From positions 186,001 through 250,000 of the forward strand of contig JAPXFQ010001512.1 of the NCBI GenBank assembly GCA_028564705.1: DNA of 64,000 bases. The letters are read 5' to 3'. The notes below the pieces were generated by a model, which saw nothing but the letters and a program-made list of their open reading frames with translations, was not told where the DNA came from and searched no databases. This stretch comes from Apricaphanius iberus. Its lineage: Eukaryota; Chordata; Actinopteri; Cyprinodontiformes; Aphaniidae. Below, one piece after another: positions 43,441 to 54,422 of this stretch (positions are counted from its first letter, which is position 1; the number at the start of each line of letters is the position of its first letter). Made by a program: the position numbers and the translations under genes.

Positions 43441-44056
43441 CATAAAGAACTATCGAATGTGGTCAAATGGAGAATGGTTCAACGTAGATTTTTTAAGAAC
43501 AGAAAACTAATCTTATTAGCCCTGTTTGAACCCACTTTAATGAATGAAAACACTGGAATTTGACTTTTCTGCCATGATCAATCTACAATAAACTTTTTTT
43601 TCAAAGTTCAATGACTTTTATCATGATAATTTTAAAGAACACATTTCTTAATCCAAATTTCCAAAATGGTGCTAATTAGTTAAACCTATCACAATTAGTA
43701 AGCTAATTTAGCTTTCATTCCAGCTTCGCAAAAAAAGCCTTGGTTCTTAAAAGCATTCAGACTCCTCCAGAATGGTGACATCAGAAGTTATGGTTGTACT
43801 TCTTTAGCATATCTATCTATTCATTGTGTTTTATTTTTGCTTACTCATGTATCTCATCAGCAGTGTGTGTGTTTCTAGCTTGGGTGATTAAATGTTTCTT
43901 AATTTTCTTTTGTAAATAAACTTTTGAATTTTGGAAATTCACTCTTTGTCAATTCATTTTACATACTTATATTGGCAAGGTGCATGTTCAACAGACTTCT
44001 AAGATTTCATTCCTTCATGTTATTCACTTCAGCTGGGGATGTGCTAATCTACGAGA

Positions 44057-44058
<2 letters not shown>
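43441..44058. other. No gene recognised
   Basis: AT-rich. Contains a second AAATAAACTTTTGAATTTTG poly(A)-like word near 43915. Nothing else noted. Confidence 0.5.

Positions 44059-44119
<61 letters not shown>
44059..44119. repeat. (TA)n microsatellite
   Basis: About 60 bases of uninterrupted TA. Confidence 0.95.
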
Positions 44120-44122
<3 letters not shown>

Positions 44123-44429
44123 TATTAATATTGTTCCTGACTTCTGAGGTGGTGCCCCGTTTATAATAATTTAGCATAAATTATTAATCTTATTGATTGC
44201 CAAATGAAATCCATTCATCGTGTTTTGCTGCATTTTTAAGATGCTATTTTTCAGTTGTTTTTGTATAAACAGCATTTTCAAAGGTTTTTTGACTAATCAA
44301 AAGTGTTATCTTAATCTTGTGACGAGTTACTTTCGACTGGCGTTTTTCCTTTGTTCTATGGTAATAACCTAAACAGAGTGGCCCTTAGCTGTGTGACATA
44401 CTGATCTTTTGGACCTGCTTTACATCGCC

Positions 44430-44775
44430 ACACCTTCCCATTCTCTCAGATCTTTGTCAGCAACTCCATTGATGTTCTTTATTTTTGCCCGACTTGTCAC
44501 CACAGGGAGGAGAGCTCTGCACCTCGGTTCTGGAAATCTGTTCTTCCGAACGTCAGAAATATTGACATGATTCCTTTATTTAAATCACAGCTCAAACACA
44601 TCTATTCAAATAGACTTATTCATGTTATTCACACTGATTTTGGTAGTTGCATTGTCTTTTTATTTGCTATTTGATTTCATATTTTGTCAAATTTTTTCTA
44701 TGTAATATTTTTCTTTGTAAGTGGTTGTTAGGTTTTAGAAAGACACCCTCAAGTAAAATGTATTATTATTAAAGC
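44430..44775 (+). mobile_element. 3' end of a non-LTR retrotransposon
   Basis: The plus strand reads HREESSAPRFWKSVLPNVRN followed by PLFKSQLKHIYSN, which matches the last part of L2/CR1-type ORF2 (APxLWNSLPxxIR...FKSxLKTHLF). An AT-rich 3' UTR ends in ATTATTATTAAAG near 44760. Only the last tenth of such an element is present. The family differs from the copy at 27955, whose tail is different. Confidence 0.55.
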
Positions 44776-45243
44776 TGTATATGATACATGCGTGCATGGT
44801 GTGCATGGGAATCTTGTTGAGTTTCTTTTTTTTTCAATGGGATATGTATTGTATCCCTAATCATGGGAAACCCATGATTATGAATAAAGTACCTGTGTGT
44901 CTTGATGGACCTTTTTTTGTGTCAGTAAGAAAACACAAAATAGTTGGAAAAAAACTTCTGCAAAAAGAGATCAAAACCACTACTGCATATTTCAGCACTG
45001 AGAACTATTTTATAACGACCCAGCCTTTATTTAAGTATTTTACAAGTTATGAGAAAAGTTAAGATACACATCTTCAAGCATTCTCTTCCATCCATTGAGT
45101 TGGACCCATTAACCAAAGGACCAAAAATCTACAACAGTACAGGAGAATTTAGATCAAATATATTACTGGGTCTCAAATAGCTATGCTATTCTTATATGAC
45201 CCAACTCCATAATAATCTCTACTTTGAACTAAACCTTTAATAA
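44776..45243. other. No gene recognised
   Basis: AT-rich. A 93-codon frame starts near 44781 but has no domain. The inverted pair CATGGGAAACCCATG near 44863 is short. Confidence 0.45.
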
Positions 45244-45502
45244 AATGGTAAATGGACTGAACTTATATAGCGCTTTTCTAGTCTTACTGACCACTCAAAG
45301 CACTTTACATTGAAGCCACATTCACCCATTCACACTCTCATTCATACACCGACTCCCAACATGGCTCGGTAGGACAATGTAGAATTGGGGGTTAAGTGCC
45401 TTGCCCAGGGGCACATCGACATGTGACTGGAGGAAGCTGGAATCGAACCTACGACCCTCCGATTGCAAGCCAACTACTCTACCACTGAGCCACAGTCGCC
45501 CA
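45244..45502 (-). repeat. Complete tRNA-derived SINE, family B
   Basis: Minus strand: the head starts TGGGCGACTGTGGCTCAGTG. A box TGGCTCAGTGG at 45482-45492, B box GGTTCGATTCC at 45439-45449, spaced as in a tRNA. The body has CAAGGCACTTAACCCCCAAT and ATTCACCCATTC-equivalent text. The tail reads AGCGCTATATAAGTTCAGTC and ends with CATTTACCATT. Related copies at 6088-6298 and 42339-42398 lack the head. Confidence 0.88.
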
Positions 45503-46075
45503 CAAAATAAGAGTGTTGATGAAATCCTAATGTAATCCTCATCCTAGAAAACAAGAAGGGCATGTTGGCTCATTTTAATACATGAACCAATACCTTTTTT
45601 ATAGCTTGCTTAAGTCAAACTAACTTTAAGTCAATTAGCTTTCATCAAGTTGATTTTATCTTCTTCAAAAGCCACTGATGCCTATATTTTCTGGGGCAAA
45701 TGCTGTTAAAACCTTATTTTGAGTAAATGCTGGTACAGACAGCAGTCCCACACCAGTCTACAAGCAGTACCATAACCTCAACTCTGAAACAAGAATGAAA
45801 CTAAGTAATCACCTTAACAATGAGAAATGTTTCATCTCCAGAAGACATTGGGATCTTCAGATACTCAAACACGCACTCCCGCACAGCAGCAGACTTAATC
45901 ACATAAGCCTGCTTTATGACACATCTACTGATTTCCGCACCTCCTGTGCTTTATCTTAATTTGACATTTCAGTGAAAACCAATATCAGAAAAAACAACAT
46001 ACAGCTATCTTGGTTCAGAAGAAAGAAGATAGAGTATCGGAAGTGTGAAGAGACCTGAAATAAACACTAGGGCTG
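45503..46075. other. No gene recognised
   Basis: AT-rich. Nothing noted. Confidence 0.5.
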
Positions 46076-46385
46076 AAATTACACCTTATTTGGACACACA
46101 CACACTCTCTGTCACGCTCTCTCTCACACACACTTACTTTGTCTGCTATTTGGGTCCTTTGCTGGGGTCCAGGGCTGCCCTGCCCCCCAGCAGGGACCTG
46201 ACCCGTGTCCCCCGCCCGCTAGGCTGCAGTGCCACAGCCGGCCAATGGCCGCTATATGCCGCCGCCACCCAGAACCAATACCTACAACCAACATCCCAGC
46301 GCCCTCTCTGCCCCACGCTGGGGCACCATACCAACAGTGTCAGCGGACGGACGGCATCCAGAAGCCAAGCCCAGTCAGCACCTGG
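46076..46385 (-). repeat. GC-rich block, part 1 (probable L1 3' UTR end)
   Basis: From a CA/CT-rich left edge (CACACACACACTCTCTGTCA) into strongly GC-rich text. It continues at 48707-48895 and 50507-51719 once the two hAT insertions are removed. On the minus strand the whole block lies directly 3' of L1 reverse-transcriptase text. GC-rich 3' UTRs are known for fish L1 elements, so I read this as the end of that element; no polyA tail was found. Confidence 0.5.
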
Positions 46386-47225
46386 CAGGGCCGTTACTAG
46401 GCGTTATTTACTGGGGCACGTGCCTTAGTGAAAGTATCCAGTGCCCCGGTAAAATTATAGCGCTGCACTCACTGGAAACTGCATTCATGAGCACATGCCT
46501 GTATAACTCAAGCCTGTCACTTACCAGCCAATAAAAAACAAAAGGAACTATAGGGACCACAATAGCCAATCAGGAAATATCACCTCTGTAGCTGGGTAGG
46601 ATTCAACGCAACAACCAAGGAAAATAGTTCAAATGATTCTTCCAAGTGTTTCGTACACAGACACACATATAGTACATAGTGGAAACCGTTGGAGCTCGTC
46701 ACATCAATTTGAGCACAGAGTAAGCCGTCCCCCGTTTCTGAACAGAAGCAGAGGGAGAGCAACAGAGAGGAGAGATGAGGAGGACAAGGGAGGTATGATA
46801 ACTATCCGCATTAATAGTAACATTTTGACCGATATGATCAAAAGCTAGTAGTTTTTTGATACAAGGGGGAGCAGACAACTCAGAAACCCAAAGAACAGAG
46901 CCTGACAACCCAAGCTGTAGAGAAAAAAACGTTTATTCTTTTCTGTGGTCCAGTCACCAATGGCAAAGTAAAAAGGAATAAAACTTAAAGTCAGGGTATT
47001 GTGAATCACCCATCGATGAGGCGGGATTTATGTCCGGATCCACCTACCAATCCAGGTCATTCCCCAAAAGCGTTATGACAAGTTCTTCCCATCAAACAGA
47101 TTCACGACGTGCTCCTCCCCTGCATCGGCTGACAGGTAAACAGCTGATCTTGACGCCCTTGGGTTTTCGACCTCGAAGTGCCACGCTCCTCTTCAGCTGA
47201 AAAATCAAGATGCAGGCACCAATAT

Positions 47226-47262
47226 CCACGCATGCACGCACGCACGCACGCACGCACGCACG
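47226..47262. repeat. (GCAC)n microsatellite
   Basis: About nine units of ACGC/GCAC, slightly interrupted at the left, inside the hAT element. Confidence 0.9.
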
Positions 47263-47547
47263 ATTCATACTGCACATTTTACAAATCTTGCAGGGGTCCT
47301 CACTCACTTCTGGGGTGAAACGGTATTCACAGGCATGGCAGAGGCCTTCCTCTGCCCCGATCATCTGACTCGCGCTGCCTGTCTGCCCCTTGCAGTTTCT
47401 GCTGGAGCCGTGTGCGCCATCGCTCGTGGTGTTCGCGAGGGGGTTCCCTCCTTGGCGTCCTGCCACGCTCCTCTTATGTGCAGCTTACTCCGTTTTTGGG
47501 CACTTGCAACAAATCAGATGATTGCTGCACTCCTCTCCCCGACTTAT

Positions 47548-47850
47548 CTAGATTTCAATTCAATTCAATTCAGTTTATTTATATAGCGCCATTTCACAAC
47601 AGATGTCATCTCAAGGCACTTTACAAAAAGAGTTATTACAATACAATGTTAAGTGTAGAAATTACAGAACCACAGAAGATTGCGTCGTGGAATTCTCAGC
47701 AATCCCTCATACTGAGCAAGCATGCAGCGACAGTGGGAAGGAAAAACTCCCTTTTAACAGGAAGAAACCTCCGGCAGAACCAGGCTCAGCACAAGCGGTT
47801 ATCTGCCGCGACCGTCTGTGGCTTGGAGAATACATAACAGAGACACAGAG
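47548..47850 (-). repeat. Teleost interspersed repeat, family D
   Basis: Reverse orientation of the repeat at 31060-31345. Starts with (AATTC)n and TTTATTTATATAGCGCCA, then TGTCATCTCAAGGCACTTTA, ACAGTGGGAAGGAAAAACTC and GAAGAAACCTCCGGCAGAAC. The AATTC pentamer tail is the 3' end in the sense direction. It is more complete on its 5' side than the other copy (AACCAGGCTCAGCACAAGCG). Confidence 0.78.
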
Positions 47851-48706
47851 ATGAGTTCAGCTTTGCCGTTTTTGGGATTCACGGAGGGAAAACAAATCCA
47901 AACAAAAACACAGCAAATGCACAAAAAGAATCATGCAAAATAAATACTAAAATGTACAAATTTCCCACAGTATAACAATTAGCCAGTACTGTGATTTGAT
48001 CAATGGTTTAATGGCAAACTTAAATATATTTTCTGCATTTGCAATGTAGCCTAGAGGTGATAATTTTCCTGTAATGCAGCCTATCATAATCTCTGAATCT
48101 GTGTAGATTATTATAGCCTACATTGTAGGAAAATTATATTACCAGCTTTGTTTTATAACATTTTCCAGGTTAAACCTTGTTTAAGGCCTTTTTAGTCCAT
48201 TATGGTGTTATTATTTGCTCCACACAGCTTGTAAATGAATGGGGTACGTGCATGTCGGATGTAATCATCTTGTTAGTTTGTTAGCCTAGTAATGCACAAC
48301 AGATTCTCTTGAGAATAAAGCATCCTGTATAATAAAAGAATCATACTTTTTGTTTTTTGTTTGTTAGTTACTTTGCTTTCCTGAACTACTTGTTTTAAAC
48401 ATGGACTGAGGTTTAGGTAGTTAAGAATCTGACTCTAATCTTAAATGGTTGCAGTAAGACGATGCTGTTTGTAAATCTTTGAGATGTGTATGTGCAAATA
48501 AATATCATTATATTGTACCCATGAATCTATCCTTGTATCGTTACCAGTGGTTTAAAATAGCCTACAGTATGACAGTGACAATGATGATTAAAAGCTTGTA
48601 CCCGTAGGCTAGCCATTTATTTCACATTGCAAACACATTTTTTTTTCTGTATTAGGAGTTGAGGGGCCTGTGCCCCAGCAAAGCTTTAGGTCTAGAATTG
48701 CCCCTG

Positions 48707-48895
48707 GCACCTGGACACCAAGCTCTACCAGCTCCTGAATCATGATCCTGCACAGCGCGGAGCCCTGAGCCCAGGCACACAACCATGGCCAAACAAACCC
48801 AATGAACCAGCCAGGCACGAAGCATGCAGAACAGGTGATCAGTCAAGTGGAGACGCCGGATCCATACCCCATTGAGCCATCAAACAGGTACCAAC
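48707..48895 (-). repeat. GC-rich block, part 2
   Basis: Middle piece of the GC-rich block, between the two hAT insertions. It begins and ends with their target duplications (GCACCTGG, 48707-48714; GTACCAAC, 48888-48895). Confidence 0.6.
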
Positions 48896-50506
48896 CAGAC
48901 CCGGCGTCATGGGCGGGCCTGGGCGGGCCCGGCCCGCCCATCTGGAGGACGGGCCCGCCCAGGAAAGATTACACTTCATGTGAATATATTGGCTCAAAAC
49001 GAACAATAGATGGCGCTCTAGATTACTAATTAGGAGTTTTAGTTTCGGTAAAAGAAGATCCTTTGGCAGTTTGGCACAGCAGCTTGCTAAAATGGACATT
49101 AGAGCTTGGTTTAGCAAACAGAAAAGCAATCCCAGCACAAGTAGGGATAATACATAAAGAGGGCAAGTGCAGCCAGAAATTGCTTCAACAAGCACTTCTG
49201 CTACGAGCGCTTCTGCACCTGAAGCAACAGTAATTCCACCACCGGGTGGCAGCAGCACCAGCATAAATTACTGTTCAGACGACCTCGAAGTATATTTACT
49301 CAAAACTCAAAAAAAGATAATGCAAATGAATGCATGCAATGCATTTTCACCACAGAGAAGCTGAAAATCCCATATTTGAGTTCCATTATGTTTTATAAAG
49401 AGTTTTCCACAGAGCTTGTTTTCATTTATCTTTAAGGTTTGAGCAAAAAAGGTGTTGATGTGCTAAAATATTTAGTATTCTTTCCAAAACATTGTTTTTT
49501 CAGTAGACATTTGTGTAAAGCTGCTCTCGAGTTTCTAGAGTAAATTTGTTTTAAACACAATATTATATATTACATATAGTCCTACTATAGTTTAACACTG
49601 TTGATTTGCTTCTAAGATTTTTGTCGTTATTACTATTTTGCTAAACAACCAGGATATTTCATTTCAAAGGCCATATAAACAGTTATTTATTTGCTCGGAT
49701 TTTAAAAAGTCCTACAATTTTTGATTAAAATGTTTTTAAAAAGCCTATTAAAATTAAAAATGTTTTTGAACCATTTTGAATACAGGTGTGGCTGCTGTGT
49801 TTTTGATTAAAATGTTTTAAAAAGCATATCAAGGTTGAAACTGTTTTTCAATAATCTTTTTGAAAAGAAAACGCTAGATTTTTCCCCCAATCTTCCGTTT
49901 AGAAAAAACGGTGGTGCATACTTCTTTCCAGCAGGTGGCGAGAATACATGAAGTCATTTTTTACCAGCAGTGATAAAGAAAAAGAAGCACACAGCTAATG
50001 CAGCAGCATGCTAACTAGTATTTTTGATGTAAAAATTAGGAGAAATGCGGCAAAAAGAAGAATTTACTAAAGTTTTAAGCGGCAGGGCAGGATACAGAGG
50101 AAGACTTATGGACTAAGTACTTTATTAAAGACCATTAACTGGACATAAGGATTGTTTTTGTTTGAGATGACTCGGTGATGTGCAGGTGCAGCTGAGAACG
50201 GTGAGTTGGACATAATTTTCTTAGAGACTCAGTAAAAATGGTTAGCCTACTGTGTCTTAATTTTTGTTTGCATCTTTAATTGGTATACATAATTTGAATC
50301 AAACAATGAATACTCTTAGCTTTCCAGTAAGGTATGTAGAACAAGTTAGTGACACAAAACGGTAGATTTGACGCGGAAGTATGTGTATGTAATGTCCACC
50401 AGATATATTTATAAACATGCAAAAGGGTTAATTAAAAGACAGTTTACTGAGCCCCCCCAGAAAAACCCACTGCCCCCCCAGATAATGCCCTCTGGCGCCG
50501 GGTCTG
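48896..50506 (+). mobile_element. hAT deletion derivative with 8-bp target duplication
   Basis: The left end is CAGACCCGGCGTCATGGG and the right end, reverse-complemented, CAGACCCGGCGCCAGAGG, sharing CAGACCCGGCG. GTACCAAC occurs at 48888-48895 and 50507-50514, an exact 8-bp duplication. At 1611 bp it keeps only the start of the transposase (49092-49364) and the 3' part. Both ends are followed by C/G-rich words such as GGGCGGGCCTGGGCGGGCCC. It would need a transposase from elsewhere. Confidence 0.9.
49092..49364 (+). pseudogene. Start of a ZMYM-like hAT transposase
   Basis: The frame opens MDIRAWFSKQKSNPSTS, the MDIRxWF start typical of the fish hAT proteins annotated as zinc-finger MYM-type 1-like. 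A TAA follows at codon 22 (49155-49157). The same frame continues Ser/Thr/Ala-rich with APEATVIPPPGGSSTS, like the low-complexity N-terminal segment of that family. It then leaves the family after CSDDLEV. The TTF-type zinc finger, the RNase-H-like core and the dimerisation domain are absent, so it is a deletion product. Confidence 0.72.
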
Positions 50507-51719
50507 GTACCAACCAAGTGTTCCAAAAACTGGCAGCGCTGAATGAGGTGCCCCAACCAACAAAAGGATGTCATCGACCTGGCATATCAGCCGACTGACA
50601 CACCGGTCCACCCAAGCCCGGCCAGGCACGACTGCCTCAGAGCACCCAGGCCCGCACACAAAGAGCCAACGCACCAGTAGGCAGCGGCATCAGTCGCCAG
50701 CAGTGAGTGACAGGAGGGGGGAATTGGCCCCACATTAGATGTAGTGCCTGAGACGTGCTAGGCGAGAGGAGAGTCCAAGGCACAACCTGTCAGGTAGACA
50801 GAGACATACAGACAGAGTGATATGTACACTCTCACCGGTACACCAAGACGACAAGGAAAGGACATTGTACACTCATTTATACACCCCATACACACTCTAC
50901 ATTCGCAAGTCCAGGTACTGATGTCCCAGTAGAGCAACCTGCCCCCGCACCCGGGAGACGGACCCCCTACCCTGTAGGATGGAGACAAGCTACTCGCTTA
51001 GACCGCCGCAGTGGCAAAAGCATCTCACCAGCCCAGGACCCTGACCAGACCGCCTTTTCACCGACTAGACCCAAACCCCTGATGGTCAGTAGCAAACGGG
51101 AGTGGAAAAAACTCTAACCTCCCTCTTCCTGCCCGAGTATGGTGTTGATGCATGTTGTTATAATGTGTATTTAAAAGTTGAGGCTCATTGAGGGGTTCCT
51201 CATCCGGGGTCGAAAAGTGTGCCCACCGCAAGGTCCCTATATATGTCTCTTGTGAAAAGGTTATAAGTGAGAGTATCTAAGTTGTACAATAAAATTGGGA
51301 CTCAGGCCGCCATGGGATAGAGAAGATGGAAACCCCTCTCTGCAACCCAGGCACATGCCCTTGCCCCAATACCCTACCTCATGGAGCCCAAGGCAGTATT
51401 CCCAGTCCCATCCCAGAAGGAGAACTATACCCACCCCGATGTTCGGTCTATTAGCAAAGCAGAAAAGACACTAGACAAAGAGGTTGAGTTCAACCCTCTG
51501 TCCAAGGGCACCCCGTACGGTAGAGCACCTATGACTACATAGTAACAGCCTCTTCGCCAGCAATGGAGGCCCACAGCATCACTGGTGCATCAAGGGCAGA
51601 AACCCAGTGTACCCACTGGCCCAAAGACCCGTCGACTTGCCTACCCAGACCAGGAATACATCGATGCCCCGGACAATCGACCTACCAGGCCGACATCCAC
51701 TATTTCCCCAACTACCTCT
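50507..51719 (-). repeat. GC-rich block, part 3 (probable L1 3' UTR)
   Basis: About 1.2 kb of GC-rich text with many CAGG, CCCAGG and GACC words and no domain in any frame. On the minus strand it starts right where L1 RT text fades (near 51720-51735, CTCAGCCACTGAGCAGAGG). The RT catalytic half is missing between, so an internal deletion joins the early RT to the 3' UTR. Confidence 0.5.
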
Positions 51720-52468
51720 GCTCAGTGGCTGAGCAAGAGTAAGAATAATCATTAAATCTATTAATCTATGTGAATTTGTGGACAAAATCCTCCATTTAGA
51801 AAAACAGCATTATCAGGATGAATTATAAGAGGAGTTACTTTCTCTATACTTTTTGCAAGAGGTTTACAGATTATTTTAAATTAAATATTGATAATTGAAA
51901 CGGGATGATAAATGGTACGAGACAAAGGGTCTTTTACTGGTTTTAATAGAAGATTGATGTGGACAGAGTTCATATTTAGCAAAAGTCTGCCATCTTCCTT
52001 TGTTTCTTGCAACATTCTGTAGAACGTTGGTGCCAGAAAATTCCAGAATCATTTATAGAACTCTGCTGGAATTCAATCTGGGCCTGGAGCTTTATTACTG
52101 GGCATGCTTTGGAGGGCCTCCTGAAGTTCAGTTAGTGGTGAATCCAGTGCCATCGCTTCACCATCCGATAATTTATAAAGTGTTAATCTATCCAGCAACT
52201 GTTTGATTTCATTATTATTCTTTCAATATCAAATACTATATTACCGGTGTGGTCTTTAATTGCAGATAAATTGTTTTTTCTTCATTTATTTTAATCTGTT
52301 TCAAGCTATCTGATTTATTACCATGTTTAAAGTTTTTTATTCAAAGTCTTTGAATTAAGATCTGGGTCTGTTTATTAATAATTTATTTTAATTCTAGGTT
52401 TGTTTTACGTATTTTGCCTAATCTCTCCTCAACCAGGGAAGCTTCTAATGATTTAGTTTCTGATGATA

Positions 52469-52633
52469 AGCCTGTGAATATTCTCATTCATCCAGGTCAT
52501 GGTTATCTCAACGGACCAGTCCCAGCCTGGTCAGCAGCGAGCATGAACTGATGAAGCCTCTTGGATAAGAGGTGAAACGTCTTCCAAGACAAATTACCAA
52601 GTCCAGTTGCGTTTGATTGAAATTTCCTTGAGA
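52469..52633 (+). mobile_element. Penelope-like fragment in L1, with candidate hammerhead ribozyme
   Basis: TTTCTGATGATA at 52457-52468 is repeated at 52634-52645, so the 165-bp piece is an insertion with a 12-bp target duplication. It holds CATTCATCCAGGTCATGG and CCTCTTGGATAAGAGG followed by GAAACGTCTTCC, widespread text in fish genomes. I associate it with Penelope-like elements, which are known to encode hammerhead ribozymes. No RT or GIY-YIG domain is included. Confidence 0.6.
52496..52578 (+). ncRNA. Candidate hammerhead ribozyme motif
   Basis: Core elements in order: GTC (cleavage-site type triplet, 52496-52498), CTGATGA (52548-52554), a stem CCTCT/AGAGG with loop TGGATA, and GAAAC (52574-52578). 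The C of GAAAC can pair with the G of GTC. Stem III is very short, as in minimal Penelope ribozymes, and stem I is weak here. One or two extra bases lie between CTGATGA and the stem, so the fold is imperfect. Activity is not implied. Confidence 0.42.
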
Positions 52634-52845
52634 TTTCTGATGATAGTTTCTTCTAATTCCTGAATTTGCTTATTTTTTATTTTCTTTTTATTTGATGAGA
52701 GTGAGATTATTTCACCTCTAAACACGACTTTCCTTGCCTCCCAGAGAGCGGATGACGATGTACCAGGGAGGTTATTAAGTTCCATAAAGTCCACTCTTTT
52801 TCAATATATCTAATAAATTCTTAATCTTTAAGTAGTGATATATTA

Positions 52846-54422
52846 CAGACGTTGACAAAATTGTTGGTACCCTTCATTAAATCAAAGAAAAACTCATAAT
52901 AGTCACAGACATAACTTTAATCTGACAAAAGTTATAATAAATAAAAATTATATAAATGTTGACCAATGAAAGTCAGACATTGCTTTTCATCCATGCTTCA
53001 ACGGAATTATTTAAAAAATAAATGCATGAAACAGGCCTGGACAAAAATGATGGTACCCACAACTTAATATTTGGTTGCACAACCTTTTGAGCCAATCACT
53101 GCAATCAAATGATTTCTGTAACTGTCAATGAGACTTTTGCACCTCTCAGCAGCTATTTTGGCCCACTCCTCATGAGCAAACTGTTCTAGTTGTTTCCGGT
53201 TTGAAGGGCGCCTTTTCCAGACAGCACGTTTCAGCTCCTTCCAAAGATGCTCAATAGGATTGAGATCAGGGCTCATAGAAGGCCAGTGTTTTCCTCTTAG
53301 CCCTTCTTGGGTGTTTTTAGCTGTGTGTTTTGGGTCATTTTCCTGTTGTAAGACCCGTGACCTGCGACTGAGACCATGCTTTCTGACACTGGCCAGCACA
53401 TTTCTCTCTAGAATCCCCTGATAGTCTTGAGATGTCATTGTACCCTGCACAGATTCAAGACACCCTCGGTCAGATGCAGCAAATCAGCCCCAGAACATAA
53501 CCGAGCCTCCCCCATGTTTCACAGTAGGGACCGTGTTCTTTTCTAGATATGCTTCACTTTTCCGTCTGTGAACATAGAGCTGATGTGCCTTGGCAAAAAG
53601 TAAATTTTTTGTCTCATCTGTCCACAGGACATTCTCCCAGAAGCTTTGTGGCTCGTCAGCATGTAGTTTGGCATACTCCAGTCTGGATTTTTTAATGATT
53701 TGTCCTCTGGCTCAAACAGTGAAGGATGTTCCGATCTGACACTGATGTTCCTTGAGCATAAAGTTCAGCTTGGATCCATTTTGAAGTCTTTCTAGGCTCT
53801 TTTGTTACCATTTGGATTATCCGTCTCTTTGATCTGTCATCAATTTTCCTCCTGCAGCCACGTCCAGGGAGGTTGGCTACAGTCCCATGGATCGTACATT
53901 ACTGAATGACATGTGCAGCTGTAGTCACAGAAACATCTAGCTGCTTGGAGATGGTTTTATAGCCTTTACAGTTAACATGCTTGTCTATGATTTTCTTTCT
54001 CATCTCCTGAGACAACTCTTTCCTTTGCTTCCTCTGGTTTATATTGAGTGTGGTACACACCACATCACCAAACAACACAGTGACTACCTGGAGTCCTATA
54101 TATAGGCCCACTGAGTGATTACAGGATTGTAGACACCTAGGATGCTGATTAGTGGACATACCTTGGATTAACATGTCCCTTTGGTCACATTATTTTCATT
54201 CTTTTCTAGGGGTACCATCATTTTTGTCCAGGCCTGTTTCATGCAATTATTTTTTAAATAATTCCGTTGAAGCATGGATGAAAAGCAATGTCTGACTTTC
54301 ATTGGTCAACATTTATATAATTTTTATTTATTATTATTTTTGTCAGATTAAAGTTATTTCTGTGACCATTATGAGTTTTTCTTTTATTTAATGAAGGGTA
54401 CCAACAATTTTGTCCATGTCTG
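52846..54422 (-). mobile_element. Tc1-type transposon with long double-repeat ends, inserted in L1
   Basis: Terminal inverted repeats of about 210 bp: 52846-53060 and 54210-54422. The outer ends are CAGACGTTGACAAAATTG and CAGACATGGACAAAATTG. Each arm has an outer (GACAAAATTGTTGGTACCC) and an inner (GACAAAAATGATGGTACC) repeat, the IR/DR arrangement of Sleeping-Beauty-like Tc1 elements. TA flanks it at 52844-52845 and 54423-54424. At 1577 bp it is full length. L1 text continues on both sides, so it landed in the L1. The arms are nearly identical, which implies it is younger than the L1. Confidence 0.93.
53064..54174 (-). pseudogene. Tc1 transposase, inactive
   Basis: The N-terminal part reads QRKQRKELSQEMRKKIIDKH then CKGYKTISKQLDVSVTTAAH (helix-turn-helix). 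After frameshifts: FWENVLWTDETKNLLF (first catalytic Asp), NTVPTVKHGGGSVMFWG with a stop right after it, GTMTSQDYQGIL, VLQQENDPKHTAKNT (second catalytic Asp replaced by Glu) and [15 protein letters not shown] (third catalytic residue). It ends at IGSKGCATKY. The segment between the second and third catalytic sites is about five residues shorter than usual for DD34E Tc1 enzymes. Stops, frameshifts and the substituted residue rule out activity, though the terminal repeats look usable in trans. Confidence 0.9.

Larger units (their letters stand above)
46386..48706. mobile_element. hAT element without transposase, 8-bp target duplication
   Basis: The left end is CAGGGCCGTTACTAG and the right end, reverse-complemented, CAGGGGCAATTCTAG. 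Both then contain CTGGGGCACRKGCC. GCACCTGG occurs at 46378-46385 and again at 48707-48714, an exact 8-bp duplication. At 2321 bp it is long enough for a gene but no hAT transposase text was found. Inside lie a (GCAC)n tract and the repeat D copy at 47548-47850, which must have arrived later or been carried. Confidence 0.85.
51720..52845 (-). pseudogene. L1 linker and N-terminal reverse transcriptase
   Basis: From the Tc1 junction, minus strand: MELNNLPGTSSSALWEARKV, VFRGEIISLSSNKKKIKNKQ (the linker typical of L1). The Penelope-like insert comes next, then SLEASLVEERLGKIRK, and SPLTELQEALQSMPSNKAPG (RT motif 1). Then comes AEFYK, and after stops INLLLKPVKDP, SIIN (motif 2) and a decayed LIIHPDNAVFLNG (GFIKGR motif). 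RT motifs A to E, including the YADD, are not present. Frameshifts and stops throughout. Confidence 0.8.

Noticed and set aside
45439..45502. A possible tRNA gene on the minus strand
   Set aside because: A and B boxes are good, but the sequence continues into a SINE body and tail and the acceptor stem does not close; it is the SINE head.
47226..47262. Short regular repeats that might suggest a CRISPR-like array
   Set aside because: Simple GCAC microsatellite without spacers.
47335..47837. Overlapping frames inside the hAT element
   Set aside because: They cross into the family D repeat and have no transposase or other domain.
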